Shown here: in pieces, positions 1 through 6,669 of the stretch
Layout of the letters: the number at the start of each line of letters is the position of its first letter
Position numbering within the stretch: the stretch's first letter is position 1
Origin: Fodinibacter sp038330415
GTDB lineage: Bacteria > Actinomycetota > Actinomycetes > Actinomycetales > Dermatophilaceae
NCBI GenBank assembly: GCA_038330415.1
Contig: JBBQNZ010000101.1
Coordinates: forward strand, 1 to 16,264
Direction: 5' to 3'
Length of the DNA: 16,264 nucleotides
The notes under the pieces: generated by a model
Database searches by the model: none
Told to the model about the DNA's origin: nothing
Seen by the model: the letters and a program-made list of their open reading frames with translations, nothing else
Made by a program: the position numbers and the translations under genes

Positions 1-127
1 TGGGCCGCCACGGGACCAGCTCCGGGCGAGCCTTCAACAGATCGTCAGCGCTGACGTAGATTGCGGTGGCGAGGGTGTCCAGATCGGTGTCCACGAGGGC
101 CTCCAGGCTCGAGTTGGTTCGCAACAT
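1..127 (-). CDS. IS982-family-like transposase, N-terminal fragment (runs off the left edge)
   Basis: Reading leftward from ATG at 127 gives 42 codons beginning MLRTNSSLEALVDTDLDTLA and continuing into AIYVSADDLLKARPELVPW, open to the window edge. From memory of the family, this 'LDTLATALYV..DDLLKA.P.LAPWRP' start is typical of actinobacterial IS982-type DDE transposases; the catalytic residues would lie outside the window. The next 60 bases (128-190) carry no gene and probably hold the end of the element, but I could not identify a terminal inverted repeat. The element sits directly beside a cut SRPBCC gene, which suggests it inserted there. Family assignment rests on the N-terminus alone. 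Confidence 0.7.
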   Translation of the reverse strand, partial: MLRTNSSLEALVDTDLDTLATAIYVSADDLLKARPELVPWRP

Positions 128-190
128 CGAGTTTGGGCACCCTCGCTCTCAAGTCACACGCGCCACACCAGTCACCTTGGAATCAATCAT

Positions 191-253
191 CTAGTCCAGG
201 GGCAGGTCGACCAGCACCTCGTGTCGCACGGACCCGTCGGGTTCCACACTCAT
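191..253 (-). pseudogene. SRPBCC/AHSA1-type gene, 5' remnant cut by the IS element
   Basis: An ATG at 253 overlaps the TGA of the ArsR gene (ATGA overlap). It opens a frame of 20 residues, MSVEPDGSVRHEVLVDLPLD, that ends at TAG 193-191. The pattern 'V.HEV.VD.P...' is the usual first beta strand of SRPBCC (Bet v1-like, activator-of-Hsp90-type) proteins, which normally run 140-170 residues and are very often encoded directly after, and overlapping, an ArsR regulator. Here only the first strand remains, and 64 bp further on an IS982-like transposase starts. I infer that the gene was interrupted by insertion. The rest may survive beyond the left edge on the far side of the element. Confidence 0.6.
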
Positions 254-576
254 CCGGCTCCTCTTTCCTGCTGGTCAGCTGGTGCGGCCAGGGTGCCGAG
301 GGCGTCGGACCAGAACTGGTCGAGCTGGCGGCGGTACCGCTGCAGGCGCTGCGCGTCGATGCTGTAGACCCGGTTTCGGCCCTGGGCGGCGTCGTGCACG
401 ATCCCAGCATCGCGCAGCACCTTCAGGTGTTGGCTGACCGCTGGGCGGCTGATCGGCATGTCGCCGGCCAGTTCGCCCACGGTGCACGGCCCGGCGGACA
501 GGCGCTCGATGATGGCTCGCCGGCTGGCGTCACCGAGCAGCGCCCACGCATCCAATGGGTAAGTCACCACGAACAC
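250..576 (-). CDS. ArsR-family winged-helix transcriptional repressor
   Basis: This 108-residue protein has the size and layout of a single-domain ArsR regulator. The first helix region reads LGDASRRAIIERLSAGP (about residues 14-30). The helix-turn-helix spans residues 33-60, with recognition helix SRPAVSQHLKVLRDAGIV at 43-60, and the wing contains GRNRVYSID at 66-74. The metal-sensor ELCVC motif is absent and C31 is the only cysteine, so metal sensing is unlikely. It probably represses its own operon, as is common for ArsR genes coupled to an SRPBCC gene. The start is GTG at 576; a TTG further in would give LDAWALLGDASRR, closer to the usual family start, so the exact start is uncertain. No Shine-Dalgarno is visible. 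Its partner gene is truncated, so the regulator may now control only itself. Confidence 0.85.
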   Translation of the reverse strand: MFVVTYPLDAWALLGDASRRAIIERLSAGPCTVGELAGDMPISRPAVSQHLKVLRDAGIVHDAAQGRNRVYSIDAQRLQRYRRQLDQFWSDALGTLAAPADQQERGAG

Positions 577-592
577 GTAAGTTTCCGCTTAC
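577..592 (-). promoter_or_regulatory. Candidate ArsR operator, inverted repeat just upstream of the ArsR start
   Basis: GTAAGTTTCCGCTTAC is an inverted repeat with 5-bp GTAAG/CTTAC arms around 6 bp, ending one base before the GTG start. A further GTAAG copy lies at 559-563 inside the gene. On the minus strand TAGGGT (596-591) could be the -10 box, which would put the repeat over the transcription start. This fits autorepression, but the assignment is inferred from position and symmetry only. Confidence 0.4.
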
Positions 593-645
593 CCTAATCC
601 GCCACAACCCCGCAGTCCTGCAGCGCCACTGGCGGCGGTGGACCC

Positions 646-1188
646 TCAGTGGGTCAGGGTGAGCTGGGCGCGGTGATGGCGGTAGTGCAGCACCGGGTAG
701 GCGTACACGTCCGCCAGCGTCATGCAGGGCTGGAAGTAGGGGTCCCAACTGGTGGGGAACGGCATGCCTGAATGCAGTCGGTCCTCCGGCTCGGACTGCA
801 GCGAGCGCACCAGGGCGGCGATGGTGTGGTCTGACAGGCGGCCCATTCGACGACGGTTGAACACCAGTGCGGCGCTCCGTGAACCCGCGTAGTTGACCCA
901 GTGGAACGGGACCCGTCCCGCATCCAGCAGCGCGGCGAAGGCCCGACCGACCCGTGGCGGTAGCGCGCCGACCAGGCGGACCAGCGGCAGCAGCCGGCGC
1001 ACGACGAGGAACCCGAACACCATGTGGAACAGCAGCTCCTCGTTCGTCCATGCGGTGCCGTCGCTGCGTGCCCGCAGACGGTCCGCAGTTGCCTGAGCGA
1101 GCAGCCGGTGGATGTCGTCGGCGCACCCGCTTAGATCCGCGACAATGGCTGCTCTGTCCACGTCGGGAACGTGCTCGCCGGTGTTCAT
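646..1188 (-). CDS. DinB/YfiT-like four-helix-bundle protein
   Basis: This 180-residue protein resembles the DinB/YfiT superfamily of metal-binding four-helix bundles, which includes several thiol-dependent enzymes. Visible marks are WTNEELLFHMVFGF at 47-60, where H55 matches the first metal-ligand histidine, and the C-terminal LHYRHHRAQL at 167-176, matching the usual 'H...H..QL' ligands. The middle (80-150) is less typical. The ATG at 1188 overlaps the stop codon of the upstream GerW-like gene by 4 nt, so the pair is probably translationally coupled. Substrate and thiol cofactor cannot be read from the sequence. Between its stop and the ArsR promoter (593-645) there are short GC-rich inverted repeats but no convincing terminator. 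Confidence 0.65.
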   Translation of the reverse strand: MNTGEHVPDVDRAAIVADLSGCADDIHRLLAQATADRLRARSDGTAWTNEELLFHMVFGFLVVRRLLPLVRLVGALPPRVGRAFAALLDAGRVPFHWVNYAGSRSAALVFNRRRMGRLSDHTIAALVRSLQSEPEDRLHSGMPFPTSWDPYFQPCMTLADVYAYPVLHYRHHRAQLTLTH

Positions 1189-1514
1189 CGTCGCCGGCGG
1201 CTCCTCGCGCGCAGCACGAGGCCGGTCAAGAGCACACCCATGGCGGCCAGAGCGGTCGTGTCGATGGCGGGGATGAAGCGGACCTGCCCGCCGCTGATCG
1301 AGTAGACGCCGATCCCACGGACCACGCCACCGAAGCCGCCGCCGGTGCCCTGCTCGTGCGGGGCCGTGCCGCCACCTCCACCGCCGATGGCCACAGCGAC
1401 GGGGATGACAGTGACTCCGTCGCGTTCAATGGGTTCACCGAACACCCGTCGGATGCCGAGCTGGTCACCGACTTGTTCGAGAATGCTTTCTGGGGTCACG
1501 CGCACCTCCGTCAT
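1185..1514 (-). CDS. GerW/YtfJ-family protein with a C-terminal membrane anchor
   Basis: The 109-residue product starts MTEVRVTPESILEQVGDQLG. It then has VFGEPIERDGVTVIPVA (24-40), a glycine-rich stretch IGGGGGG and GTGGGFGG, and a strand region IGVYSISGGQVRFIPAID (68-85). This is the core of the GerW/YtfJ family (a spore-protein family in Bacillus, also widespread in non-spore-forming actinobacteria). Residues 86-102 form a hydrophobic segment, followed by arginine-rich LRARSRRRR, so a tail-anchored, N-in protein is likely. I chose the ATG at 1514 because the family begins there; an upstream in-frame start at 1592 would add 26 unrelated residues. No strong ribosome binding site is seen. The molecular function is unknown. 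Confidence 0.75.
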   Translation of the reverse strand: MTEVRVTPESILEQVGDQLGIRRVFGEPIERDGVTVIPVAVAIGGGGGGTAPHEQGTGGGFGGVVRGIGVYSISGGQVRFIPAIDTTALAAMGVLLTGLVLRARSRRRR

Positions 1515-1602
1515 GTCATGCTGCGGGGTCAACCCAGAAGACCACACATCGAGGCTTCGCAGGGAGGGCGCGTCCTGACGCAAGCGACGCATCCAGGCAG
1601 AA

Positions 1603-1621
1603 CTGTCACACAGCTGTCACA
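1603..1621 (+). promoter_or_regulatory. 11-bp-phased direct repeat CTGTCACA, with a possible promoter just downstream
   Basis: CTGTCACA occurs at 1603-1610 and 1614-1621, repeat starts 11 bp apart, i.e. one helical turn. TACCTA at 1638-1643 could be a -10 box for the PAP2 gene, 18 bp after CTGTCA of the second copy. Tandem 7-bp half-sites with 4-bp spacers are the format bound by PhoP/OmpR-type response regulators; TCACA-N-repeats resemble the mycobacterial PhoP box. The regulator is inference. The site also lies upstream of the divergent GerW-like gene. Confidence 0.35.
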
Positions 1622-1713
1622 GAGGAAAACCACCCTGTACCTATGCAGTTCAATGCGCTACAGGGGAGATTCCCGACACCTCCGCCACCGGACTCACTCC
1701 CACGTCCAGCGAC

Positions 1714-1746
1714 CGGCCCGGTCCCGCCTCGAGCGGGGTCGGGCCG
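1714..1746 (+). promoter_or_regulatory. Strong hairpin in the leader of the PAP2 gene
   Basis: CGGCCCGGTCCCGC (1714-1727) pairs with GCGGGGTCGGGCCG (1733-1746) across a 5-nt loop; 12 of 14 positions are Watson-Crick pairs. It ends 26 nt before the PAP2 ATG. It could be an attenuator, an mRNA-stabilising 5' hairpin, or a terminator for an unrecognised upstream transcript; no U-tract follows. Confidence 0.45.
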
Positions 1747-1772
1747 TCGTAGTGCCGCTGGTTGAATGCCGT

Positions 1773-2669
1773 ATGCCACCCACGCCCCCGCAGGTCCCCG
1801 ACGACGAGCGGATCGGCGACCGCGACCTGGCCCAGTGGCGCACCCGGTCGGGGCGCTGGTTCGTCGACGAGGTGGCGCGCCTGGTCACCGTGCTGGGCCG
1901 GGTGTGGCGCTGGAGCCTGGCGAACCTCGCACTGGTGCTCACGGTGCTGGTCGGGGGCGCCGTGGTGCTCGCAGCCACCGTGCTGGCCGCGGAGGTCTAC
2001 GAGCAGGTGATCGAGCGCGACGGAGTGGCCGGGCTCGACCAGCCGGTGCTCGACGCCGCCGTCAGTACCCGCACCCCCACGAGCTCGCAGTGGGTGACGT
2101 GGTTCACCGACCTCGGCGGCACGGTCGGGATGCCGATCATCGCCGTGGTCGTCGTGACGGTGCTCGCGCTCAAGCGCCGCTCGTGGCTACCGGTCGTGCT
2201 CATGGGGGTCGCGGCGGCGGGTTCGGTGCTCATCACGGTGCTCGGCAAGGACCTGAGCGCCCGGGCCCGGCCGCCGCTCGCCCTGGCGGTGCCGCCGTTC
2301 GAGAGCTCACCGTCGTTCCCGTCGGGGCACACCCTCAACGCCACCGTGGTGCTCGGTGTCGCGGCCTACCTCGTGATGCTGGGCCGACGCCACCTGCGCA
2401 GCCGGCTGCTCGTCGGCTCGCTGGCGGTGGTGTTCGTGCTGGGCATGGGCCTGTCGCGGGTGTGGCTCGGGCACCACTGGCTCACCGACGTCATCGCGGG
2501 CTGGCTGGTGGGCCTGGCCTGGCTGGGCACGGTCGTCACGGCCCACCGGGTGAAGGTGACCCTGGACCGGGCCGAGCGCGAAGGTCAGCTCACGCCTGAC
2601 CGCGCGACCACTGCCCGGCCGGCCTCGAGCCGGGCGATCGGCACCCGGAACGGCGAGCACGACACGTAG
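1773..2669 (+). CDS. PAP2-superfamily membrane phosphatase
   Basis: This 298-residue integral membrane protein carries the full PAP2/acid-phosphatase signature. Motif C1 (KX6RP) is K159 to R166-P167, C2 (PSGH) is residues 183-186, and C3 (SRX5HX3D) is S228-R229, H235 and D239. H186 and H235 should be the catalytic histidines. Hydrophobic segments lie near 48-73, 118-133, 138-157, 189-204, 211-226 and 239-257. Likely substrates are phosphatidate, undecaprenyl-diphosphate or a related lipid phosphate; the sequence does not choose among them. ATG 1773 was taken as start; an in-frame GTG at 1752 is possible, and neither has a good ribosome binding site. The frame stays open far upstream without recognisable content. 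The last 85 nt overlap the 3' end of the convergent ppdK gene, and the final ~40 residues are polar and unconserved-looking. Confidence 0.88.
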   Translation: MPPTPPQVPDDERIGDRDLAQWRTRSGRWFVDEVARLVTVLGRVWRWSLANLALVLTVLVGGAVVLAATVLAAEVYEQVIERDGVAGLDQPVLDAAVSTRTPTSSQWVTWFTDLGGTVGMPIIAVVVVTVLALKRRSWLPVVLMGVAAAGSVLITVLGKDLSARARPPLALAVPPFESSPSFPSGHTLNATVVLGVAAYLVMLGRRHLRSRLLVGSLAVVFVLGMGLSRVWLGHHWLTDVIAGWLVGLAWLGTVVTAHRVKVTLDRAEREGQLTPDRATTARPASSRAIGTRNGEHDT

Positions 2670-5269
2670 TCCAGGCCACGCTCCTCGAAGTAGTGCACCG
2701 ACTCGGGGTCGCCCCCGTGCTCGCCGCACACCCCGACCTTGAGCCCGGGCTTGGTCTTGCGGCCCTCGTCGGTGCCGATGCGCACCAGCCGACCGACGCC
2801 CTGCCGGTCGATGGTCTCGAACGGCGACACCCCGAGGATGCCGGCCTCCATGTAGCGCGAGAAGAAGCTCGACTCCACGTCGTCGCGCGAGAAGCCCCAG
2901 GTGGTCTGGGTCAGGTCGTTGGTGCCGAACGAGAAGAAGTCGGCGGCCTGCGCGATGTCTCCCGCGGTGAGGGCGGCGCGGGGCAGCTCGATCATCGTGC
3001 CGACGAGGTGCTCGAGGTGCACGGAGTGCTCCTGGCGGGCCCGGTGGGCGGCGTCGTCGATCTCGGCGCGGATGTTCCGCAGCTCCTCGACGGCCCCGAC
3101 GAGCGGCACCATGATCTCGGGCTGGGCGTGGCCGCCCCGCTCGTTGACGATGGCCGCGGCCTCGAGGATCGCCTGCGACTGCATCTCGAACAGGCCGGGG
3201 ATGGCGATGCCGAGGCGCACCCCGCGCAGGCCGAGCATCGGGTTCTCCTCGTGCAGCCGGTGTACGGCGATCAGCAGCAGCGAGTCGGTGTCGTGCTCCT
3301 GGCCCAGCGCCTCGGCCACCGCCACCTTCACCGACAGCTCGGTGAAGTCGGGCAGGAACTCGTGCAGCGGGGGGTCGAGGAGGCGCACGGTGACGGGCAG
3401 CCCGTCCATCGCCTCGAAGATCTCGATGAAGTCGGCCCGCTGCAGGGGGAGCAGCTCGTCGAAGACGACCTGCCGGTCCTCGGCGCCCTCGGCCAGGATC
3501 AGCCGCTCCACGAGTTCACGCCGGGCCCCGAGGAACATGTGCTCGGTGCGGCAGAGGCCGATACCTTCCGCGCCGAACCGGCGGGCGCGGGCGGCATCCG
3601 GGGCGTTGTCGGCGTTGGCGCGCACCTGCATCCGGCGGTGCTTGTCGGCCACGGTCATCAGCCGGTCGACGGCGGCCACGACCGGGCCGCCCTCGTCCAC
3701 GGTCATGGTGCCCTCGAAGTAGCGCACGACCGGGGAGGGACGCACGGCGACCTCGCCGAGGAATACCTCGCCGGTCGAGCCGTCGATCGACAGGGTGTCG
3801 CCCTGGCGCACGACGGTGCCGTCGGGGGTGGAGAACTGCTTGGCCTTGATGTCGACCTCGAGGGTCTCGGCGCCGCACACGCAGGTGCGGCCCATCCCGC
3901 GGGCCACGACGGCCGCGTGCGAGGTCTTGCCGCCGCGGCTGGTGAGGATGCCGGCGGCCGCGACCATGCCGTGCAGGTCGTCGGGGTTGGTCTCGCGGCG
4001 CACGAGGATGACGGGGGTGCCCTCCGCGGCTATGCGCACCGCGGCGTCGGAGTCGAACACGGCCACGCCGGTGGCGGCACCTGGAGAGGCGCTCATCCCC
4101 TTCGCGAGCAGTGAGCGGGCGGCCTCGGGGTCGAAGTGGGGGAACATCAGCTGGGCGAGCTGGTCACCGGCGACCCGCATCAGGGCCTCCTCCTCGGTGA
4201 TGACGCCCTCGTCGACGAGGTCCACCGCGATCCGGAAGGCGGCCTGCGCGGTGCGCTTGCCGACCCGGGTCTGGAGCATCCACAGGTGGCCCTGCTCGAT
4301 GGTGAACTCGATGTCGCACATGTCGCGGTAGTGGCTCTCGAGACGGGCCATGATGTCGACCAGCTCGTCGTAGCTCTTCTTGTCGATGGCCTCGAGGTCG
4401 GCCAGGGTCAGCGTGTTGCGGATGCCGGCGACGACGTCCTCGCCCTGGGCGTCCTGCAGGTAGTCGCCGTAGACGCCGACCGCACCGGTCGACGGGTCGC
4501 GGGTGAAGGCGACGCCCGAGCCGGAGGACGCGCCGCGGTTGCCGAAGGCCATCGCCTGCACGTTGACGGCGGTGCCGAGGTCGGTGGGGATCTGCTCGCG
4601 GCGGCGGTAGAGGATGGCGCGGTCGGAGTTCCACGAGTTGAAGACGGCCAGCACGGCGCCGCGCAGCTGCTCGCGCGGGTCCTGCGGGAACGGCGAACCG
4701 GTCTCCTCCTCGACCACGGCCTTGAAGGTCGTGACCAGGGCCCGCAGGTCGTCGGCGTCGAGGTCGACATCGGCCGTGACGCCCTTGGCGGCCTTGGCGG
4801 CGTCGAGGGCGTCCTCGAAGCGGTCGCCGTCGAGGTCGAGCACGGTCTTGCCGTACATCTGCACCAGCCGGCGGTAGGAGTCCCAGGCGAAGCGGGGGTT
4901 GCCGGTCTGGGCGGCCAGGCCCTCGACCGAGGTGTCGCCGAGACCGATGTTGAGCACCGTCTCCATCATCCCGGGCATCGAGAACTTCGCGCCCGAGCGC
5001 ACCGAGACCAGCAGCGGGTCGGCGCCGTCGCCCAGGGTGCGCCCCATCCGGGCCTCGAGCAGCTCGAGGTGCTCGTCGACCTCGGCGAACAGCTCGGGCG
5101 GGACGGTCCCGCTGGCGAAGTAGGCGCGGCAGGCGTCCGTCGTGATCGTGAAGCCCGGCGGCACCGGAATTCCCAGCCGGGTCATCTCGGCGAGGTTGGC
5201 ACCTTTGCCGCCCAGCAGGTCCTTCTGGTCCATGCTGCCGGTCTCGAAGTCGTGGACGAGCTGGGCCAT
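2585..5269 (-). CDS. ppdK: Pyruvate, phosphate dikinase
   Basis: The 894-residue enzyme interconverts pyruvate + ATP + Pi and PEP + AMP + PPi in the cytoplasm. All domains are present. The N-terminal ATP-grasp begins with GGKGANLAEM, the swivelling phosphohistidine domain has SRGGKTSHAAVVARG with H451 as phosphocarrier, and the C-terminal PEP/pyruvate barrel has SFGTNDLTQTTWG and GVCGEHGGDP with C848 as catalytic acid. Length is normal for bacterial PPDK. The start is ATG 5269, preceded at 9-nt spacing by GAGGAGG on the minus strand; a TTG 18 nt upstream falls inside that ribosome binding site region and is unlikely. The gene seems to have its own promoter (palindrome at 5295-5304) and is convergent with the PAP2 gene, overlapping it by 85 bp. 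With the nearby malic enzyme it could feed gluconeogenesis from C4 acids, or work in the glycolytic direction using PPi. Confidence 0.97.
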   Translation of the reverse strand: MAQLVHDFETGSMDQKDLLGGKGANLAEMTRLGIPVPPGFTITTDACRAYFASGTVPPELFAEVDEHLELLEARMGRTLGDGADPLLVSVRSGAKFSMPGMMETVLNIGLGDTSVEGLAAQTGNPRFAWDSYRRLVQMYGKTVLDLDGDRFEDALDAAKAAKGVTADVDLDADDLRALVTTFKAVVEEETGSPFPQDPREQLRGAVLAVFNSWNSDRAILYRRREQIPTDLGTAVNVQAMAFGNRGASSGSGVAFTRDPSTGAVGVYGDYLQDAQGEDVVAGIRNTLTLADLEAIDKKSYDELVDIMARLESHYRDMCDIEFTIEQGHLWMLQTRVGKRTAQAAFRIAVDLVDEGVITEEEALMRVAGDQLAQLMFPHFDPEAARSLLAKGMSASPGAATGVAVFDSDAAVRIAAEGTPVILVRRETNPDDLHGMVAAAGILTSRGGKTSHAAVVARGMGRTCVCGAETLEVDIKAKQFSTPDGTVVRQGDTLSIDGSTGEVFLGEVAVRPSPVVRYFEGTMTVDEGGPVVAAVDRLMTVADKHRRMQVRANADNAPDAARARRFGAEGIGLCRTEHMFLGARRELVERLILAEGAEDRQVVFDELLPLQRADFIEIFEAMDGLPVTVRLLDPPLHEFLPDFTELSVKVAVAEALGQEHDTDSLLLIAVHRLHEENPMLGLRGVRLGIAIPGLFEMQSQAILEAAAIVNERGGHAQPEIMVPLVGAVEELRNIRAEIDDAAHRARQEHSVHLEHLVGTMIELPRAALTAGDIAQAADFFSFGTNDLTQTTWGFSRDDVESSFFSRYMEAGILGVSPFETIDRQGVGRLVRIGTDEGRKTKPGLKVGVCGEHGGDPESVHYFEERGLDYVSCSPFRVPIARLEAGRAVVARSGVS

Positions 5270-5294
5270 CAGGGGCCGCCTCCTCAAGTCGAAA

Positions 5295-5304
5295 ACTACG
5301 TAGT
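5295..5304 (-). promoter_or_regulatory. Palindrome ACTACGTAGT in the ppdK promoter region
   Basis: A perfect 10-bp palindrome lies 26 nt upstream of the ppdK ATG. An overlapping partial copy ACTAC is present next to it on the minus strand. TACACT (5307-5302, minus strand) could be the -10 box, so a bound regulator would block or position polymerase. The local sequence is notably AT-richer than its surroundings. I cannot name the regulator. Confidence 0.4.
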
Positions 5305-5368
5305 GTAGTAATCAACGACCCTAGACCTCGGGCGGTGTGCGATCCACCGGGGTTCCCCCCTGCGGAGC

Positions 5369-5382
5369 GTGGCGTTCGCCAC
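5369..5382 (-). terminator. Short hairpin directly after the YgjV/GNAT-like gene
   Basis: GTGGC and GCCAC (5369-5373 and 5378-5382) form a short stem with a 4-nt loop immediately after the stop codon at 5383. There is no U-tract on the minus strand, so termination would be weak or dependent on other factors. It separates the YgjV/GNAT-like gene from the ppdK promoter. Confidence 0.3.
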
Positions 5383-5997
5383 TCACACCAGGTCGAGGCG
5401 GTAGCGGTCGCCGTCGCGGGAGAAGCCGACCCGGTCGTAGTACGGCGACACCATGCCGGGCGGGGTGAGCACCCGGGAGAAGCCCCGATCGCGGAACAGG
5501 CCGGAGCGGCGGAACACGAACTCGCCGGGGGTGAAGTCGCGGTAGCGCGGCGTCACGTAGTCGAGCTCCACCTGCGCCACCCCCTCGCCCTCGTCGCGCA
5601 CGACGATCACGCCGGCCGTCTCGTCGCCGTGCTGCACCAGGTACGACGAGCGGACCCCGGGCCCGCGGCGTCCGAAGTCGGCGAAGAACGCGTCGATGTC
5701 GGTGCGGTGCACCCCCAGGAAGTGGGTCAGGTAGGCGTCGTCCTCACGCACCTCGAGCACGGTGTAGGCCTGCTCGTCGCCGCGCTCGCGCAGCATCCGC
5801 ACGATGAAGAACGAGTTGATCGCGGCGAGCACGACGTTCATCGCCACCATCGGCCACACCCCGACCAGGGCGTTGAAGACGATGAGGATGACGCAGGCCA
5901 CGGTGTTGAGCACCCGCAACCGCAGGATGCGGGCCTGGAGCAGCGAGTAGACCAGCAGGGCGGAGCCGAACCAGCCCAGGGCGTCGACCCACCCCAC
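5383..5997 (-). CDS. YgjV-like membrane protein with a GNAT-like C-terminal domain
   Basis: The 204-residue product has two parts. Residues 1-70 hold about three hydrophobic segments (ALGWFGSALLVYSLLQA; LNTVACVILIVFNALVGVW; MVAMNVVLAAINSFFIVRML), the pattern of YgjV-type inner-membrane proteins. Residues 78-204 are soluble and resemble a GNAT fold, with VIVVRDEGEGVAQVELDYVTPRYRD and the terminal YYDRVGFSRDGDRYRLDL, where 'Y...GF' is typical of the last GNAT strands. The canonical Q/RxxGxG acetyl-CoA loop is not evident, so activity is doubtful. The start is GTG 5997, two residue-lengths from nothing better and only 3 nt after the SIMPL stop, so the two genes form an operon. Function is unknown; a membrane-tethered acetyltransferase-like protein is the most that can be said. 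Confidence 0.7.
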   Translation of the reverse strand: MGWVDALGWFGSALLVYSLLQARILRLRVLNTVACVILIVFNALVGVWPMVAMNVVLAAINSFFIVRMLRERGDEQAYTVLEVREDDAYLTHFLGVHRTDIDAFFADFGRRGPGVRSSYLVQHGDETAGVIVVRDEGEGVAQVELDYVTPRYRDFTPGEFVFRRSGLFRDRGFSRVLTPPGMVSPYYDRVGFSRDGDRYRLDLV

Positions 5998-6000
5998 GGC

Positions 6001-6621
6001 TCAGCCCAGCCCGAAGCGCACGGTGACCGTCGCGCTGACGGCCGACTCCCCGGCCTCCACCGGCATCGCGCCACCGACGTCCATGGCGGCCTTCGCGGCG
6101 AAGCGGGGCACCGGCATCCCGCGGTCGGGCTCCTCGGTGACACGCAGCACCAGGCCGAGCGGGCGGCCGGCCAGCGCCGCGTACTGCTCGGCCTTGGCCC
6201 GGGCGTCGGCGAAGGCCGCGGTGCGGGCGCGCTCGAGCAGCGGTGCGGGGTCGGCCACCTCGAGGGTCACGTTGTCCAGGCCGAAGGCGTCGCCGGCGGC
6301 CCCGGCCAGGGCGTTGATGAGGTCACCCACCCGCTCGCGGTCGCGCACGAGCAGCCGCAGGCTCTGGTATGCCGTGTAGCCGACGACCCCGGAGCCGTCG
6401 CGGTCCCAGCGGGTCGAGACCCCCATGCCGGTGGTGCGCCGGTCGGCGGCGGCCACCCCGTGGTCGGCCACCGCCTGCAGCGCGGTGGTCACCCGTGAGG
6501 TCGCCGCGCCGAGTGCACCGGCGACGTCGGCCGCCTCGCACTGCACCCGCGCGTCGAGCACGACGACGTCGGGCACCGCACTGGCGGTGCCCGACCCGAG
6601 AACTTCCACGTGGTCGGACAT
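6001..6621 (-). CDS. SIMPL-domain (DUF541) protein
   Basis: This 206-residue protein starts MSDHVEVLGSGTASAVPDVV and shows the SIMPL/DUF541 layout. 'V.G.G.....PD.....' opens the domain, TALQAVADHGVAAADRRTTGMGVSTRWD and VGYTAYQSLRLLVRD form the middle, and RARTAAFADARAKAEQYAALAG (about 144-165) is the hallmark helix. In many bacteria such proteins are exported and linked to oxidative stress, but no signal peptide is seen here, so a cytoplasmic location is likely. ATG 6621 is preferred over GTG 6630 because TACAGT (6634-6629) lies exactly 7 nt upstream, the arrangement of a leaderless actinobacterial mRNA. It is followed 3 nt later by the YgjV/GNAT-like gene and is divergent from the malic enzyme gene. 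Confidence 0.85.
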   Translation of the reverse strand: MSDHVEVLGSGTASAVPDVVVLDARVQCEAADVAGALGAATSRVTTALQAVADHGVAAADRRTTGMGVSTRWDRDGSGVVGYTAYQSLRLLVRDRERVGDLINALAGAAGDAFGLDNVTLEVADPAPLLERARTAAFADARAKAEQYAALAGRPLGLVLRVTEEPDRGMPVPRFAAKAAMDVGGAMPVEAGESAVSATVTVRFGLG

Positions 6622-6628
6622 GCGGGTC

Positions 6629-6634
6629 ACTGTA
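6629..6634 (-). promoter_or_regulatory. -10 box TACAGT for a leaderless SIMPL transcript
   Basis: On the minus strand TACAGT is followed after 7 nt by the ATG at 6621. It fits TAnnnT -10 boxes of leaderless genes. No clear -35 is visible. It lies in the 79-bp divergent gap shared with the malic enzyme gene. Confidence 0.5.
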
Positions 6635-6669
6635 GGGCCGCCCGGGTTCGGTGGGGCAGCGGTTGCGGT

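Noticed and set aside
954..1772. Upstream extension of the PAP2 reading frame by 273 codons
   Set aside because: The extension runs antisense across the DinB-like and GerW-like genes and has no recognisable domain; the PAP2 protein is complete from 1773.
2693..4114. Long plus-strand open frames opposite ppdK
   Set aside because: The minus strand encodes a full PPDK with every motif; the opposite frames give compositionally biased sequence only.
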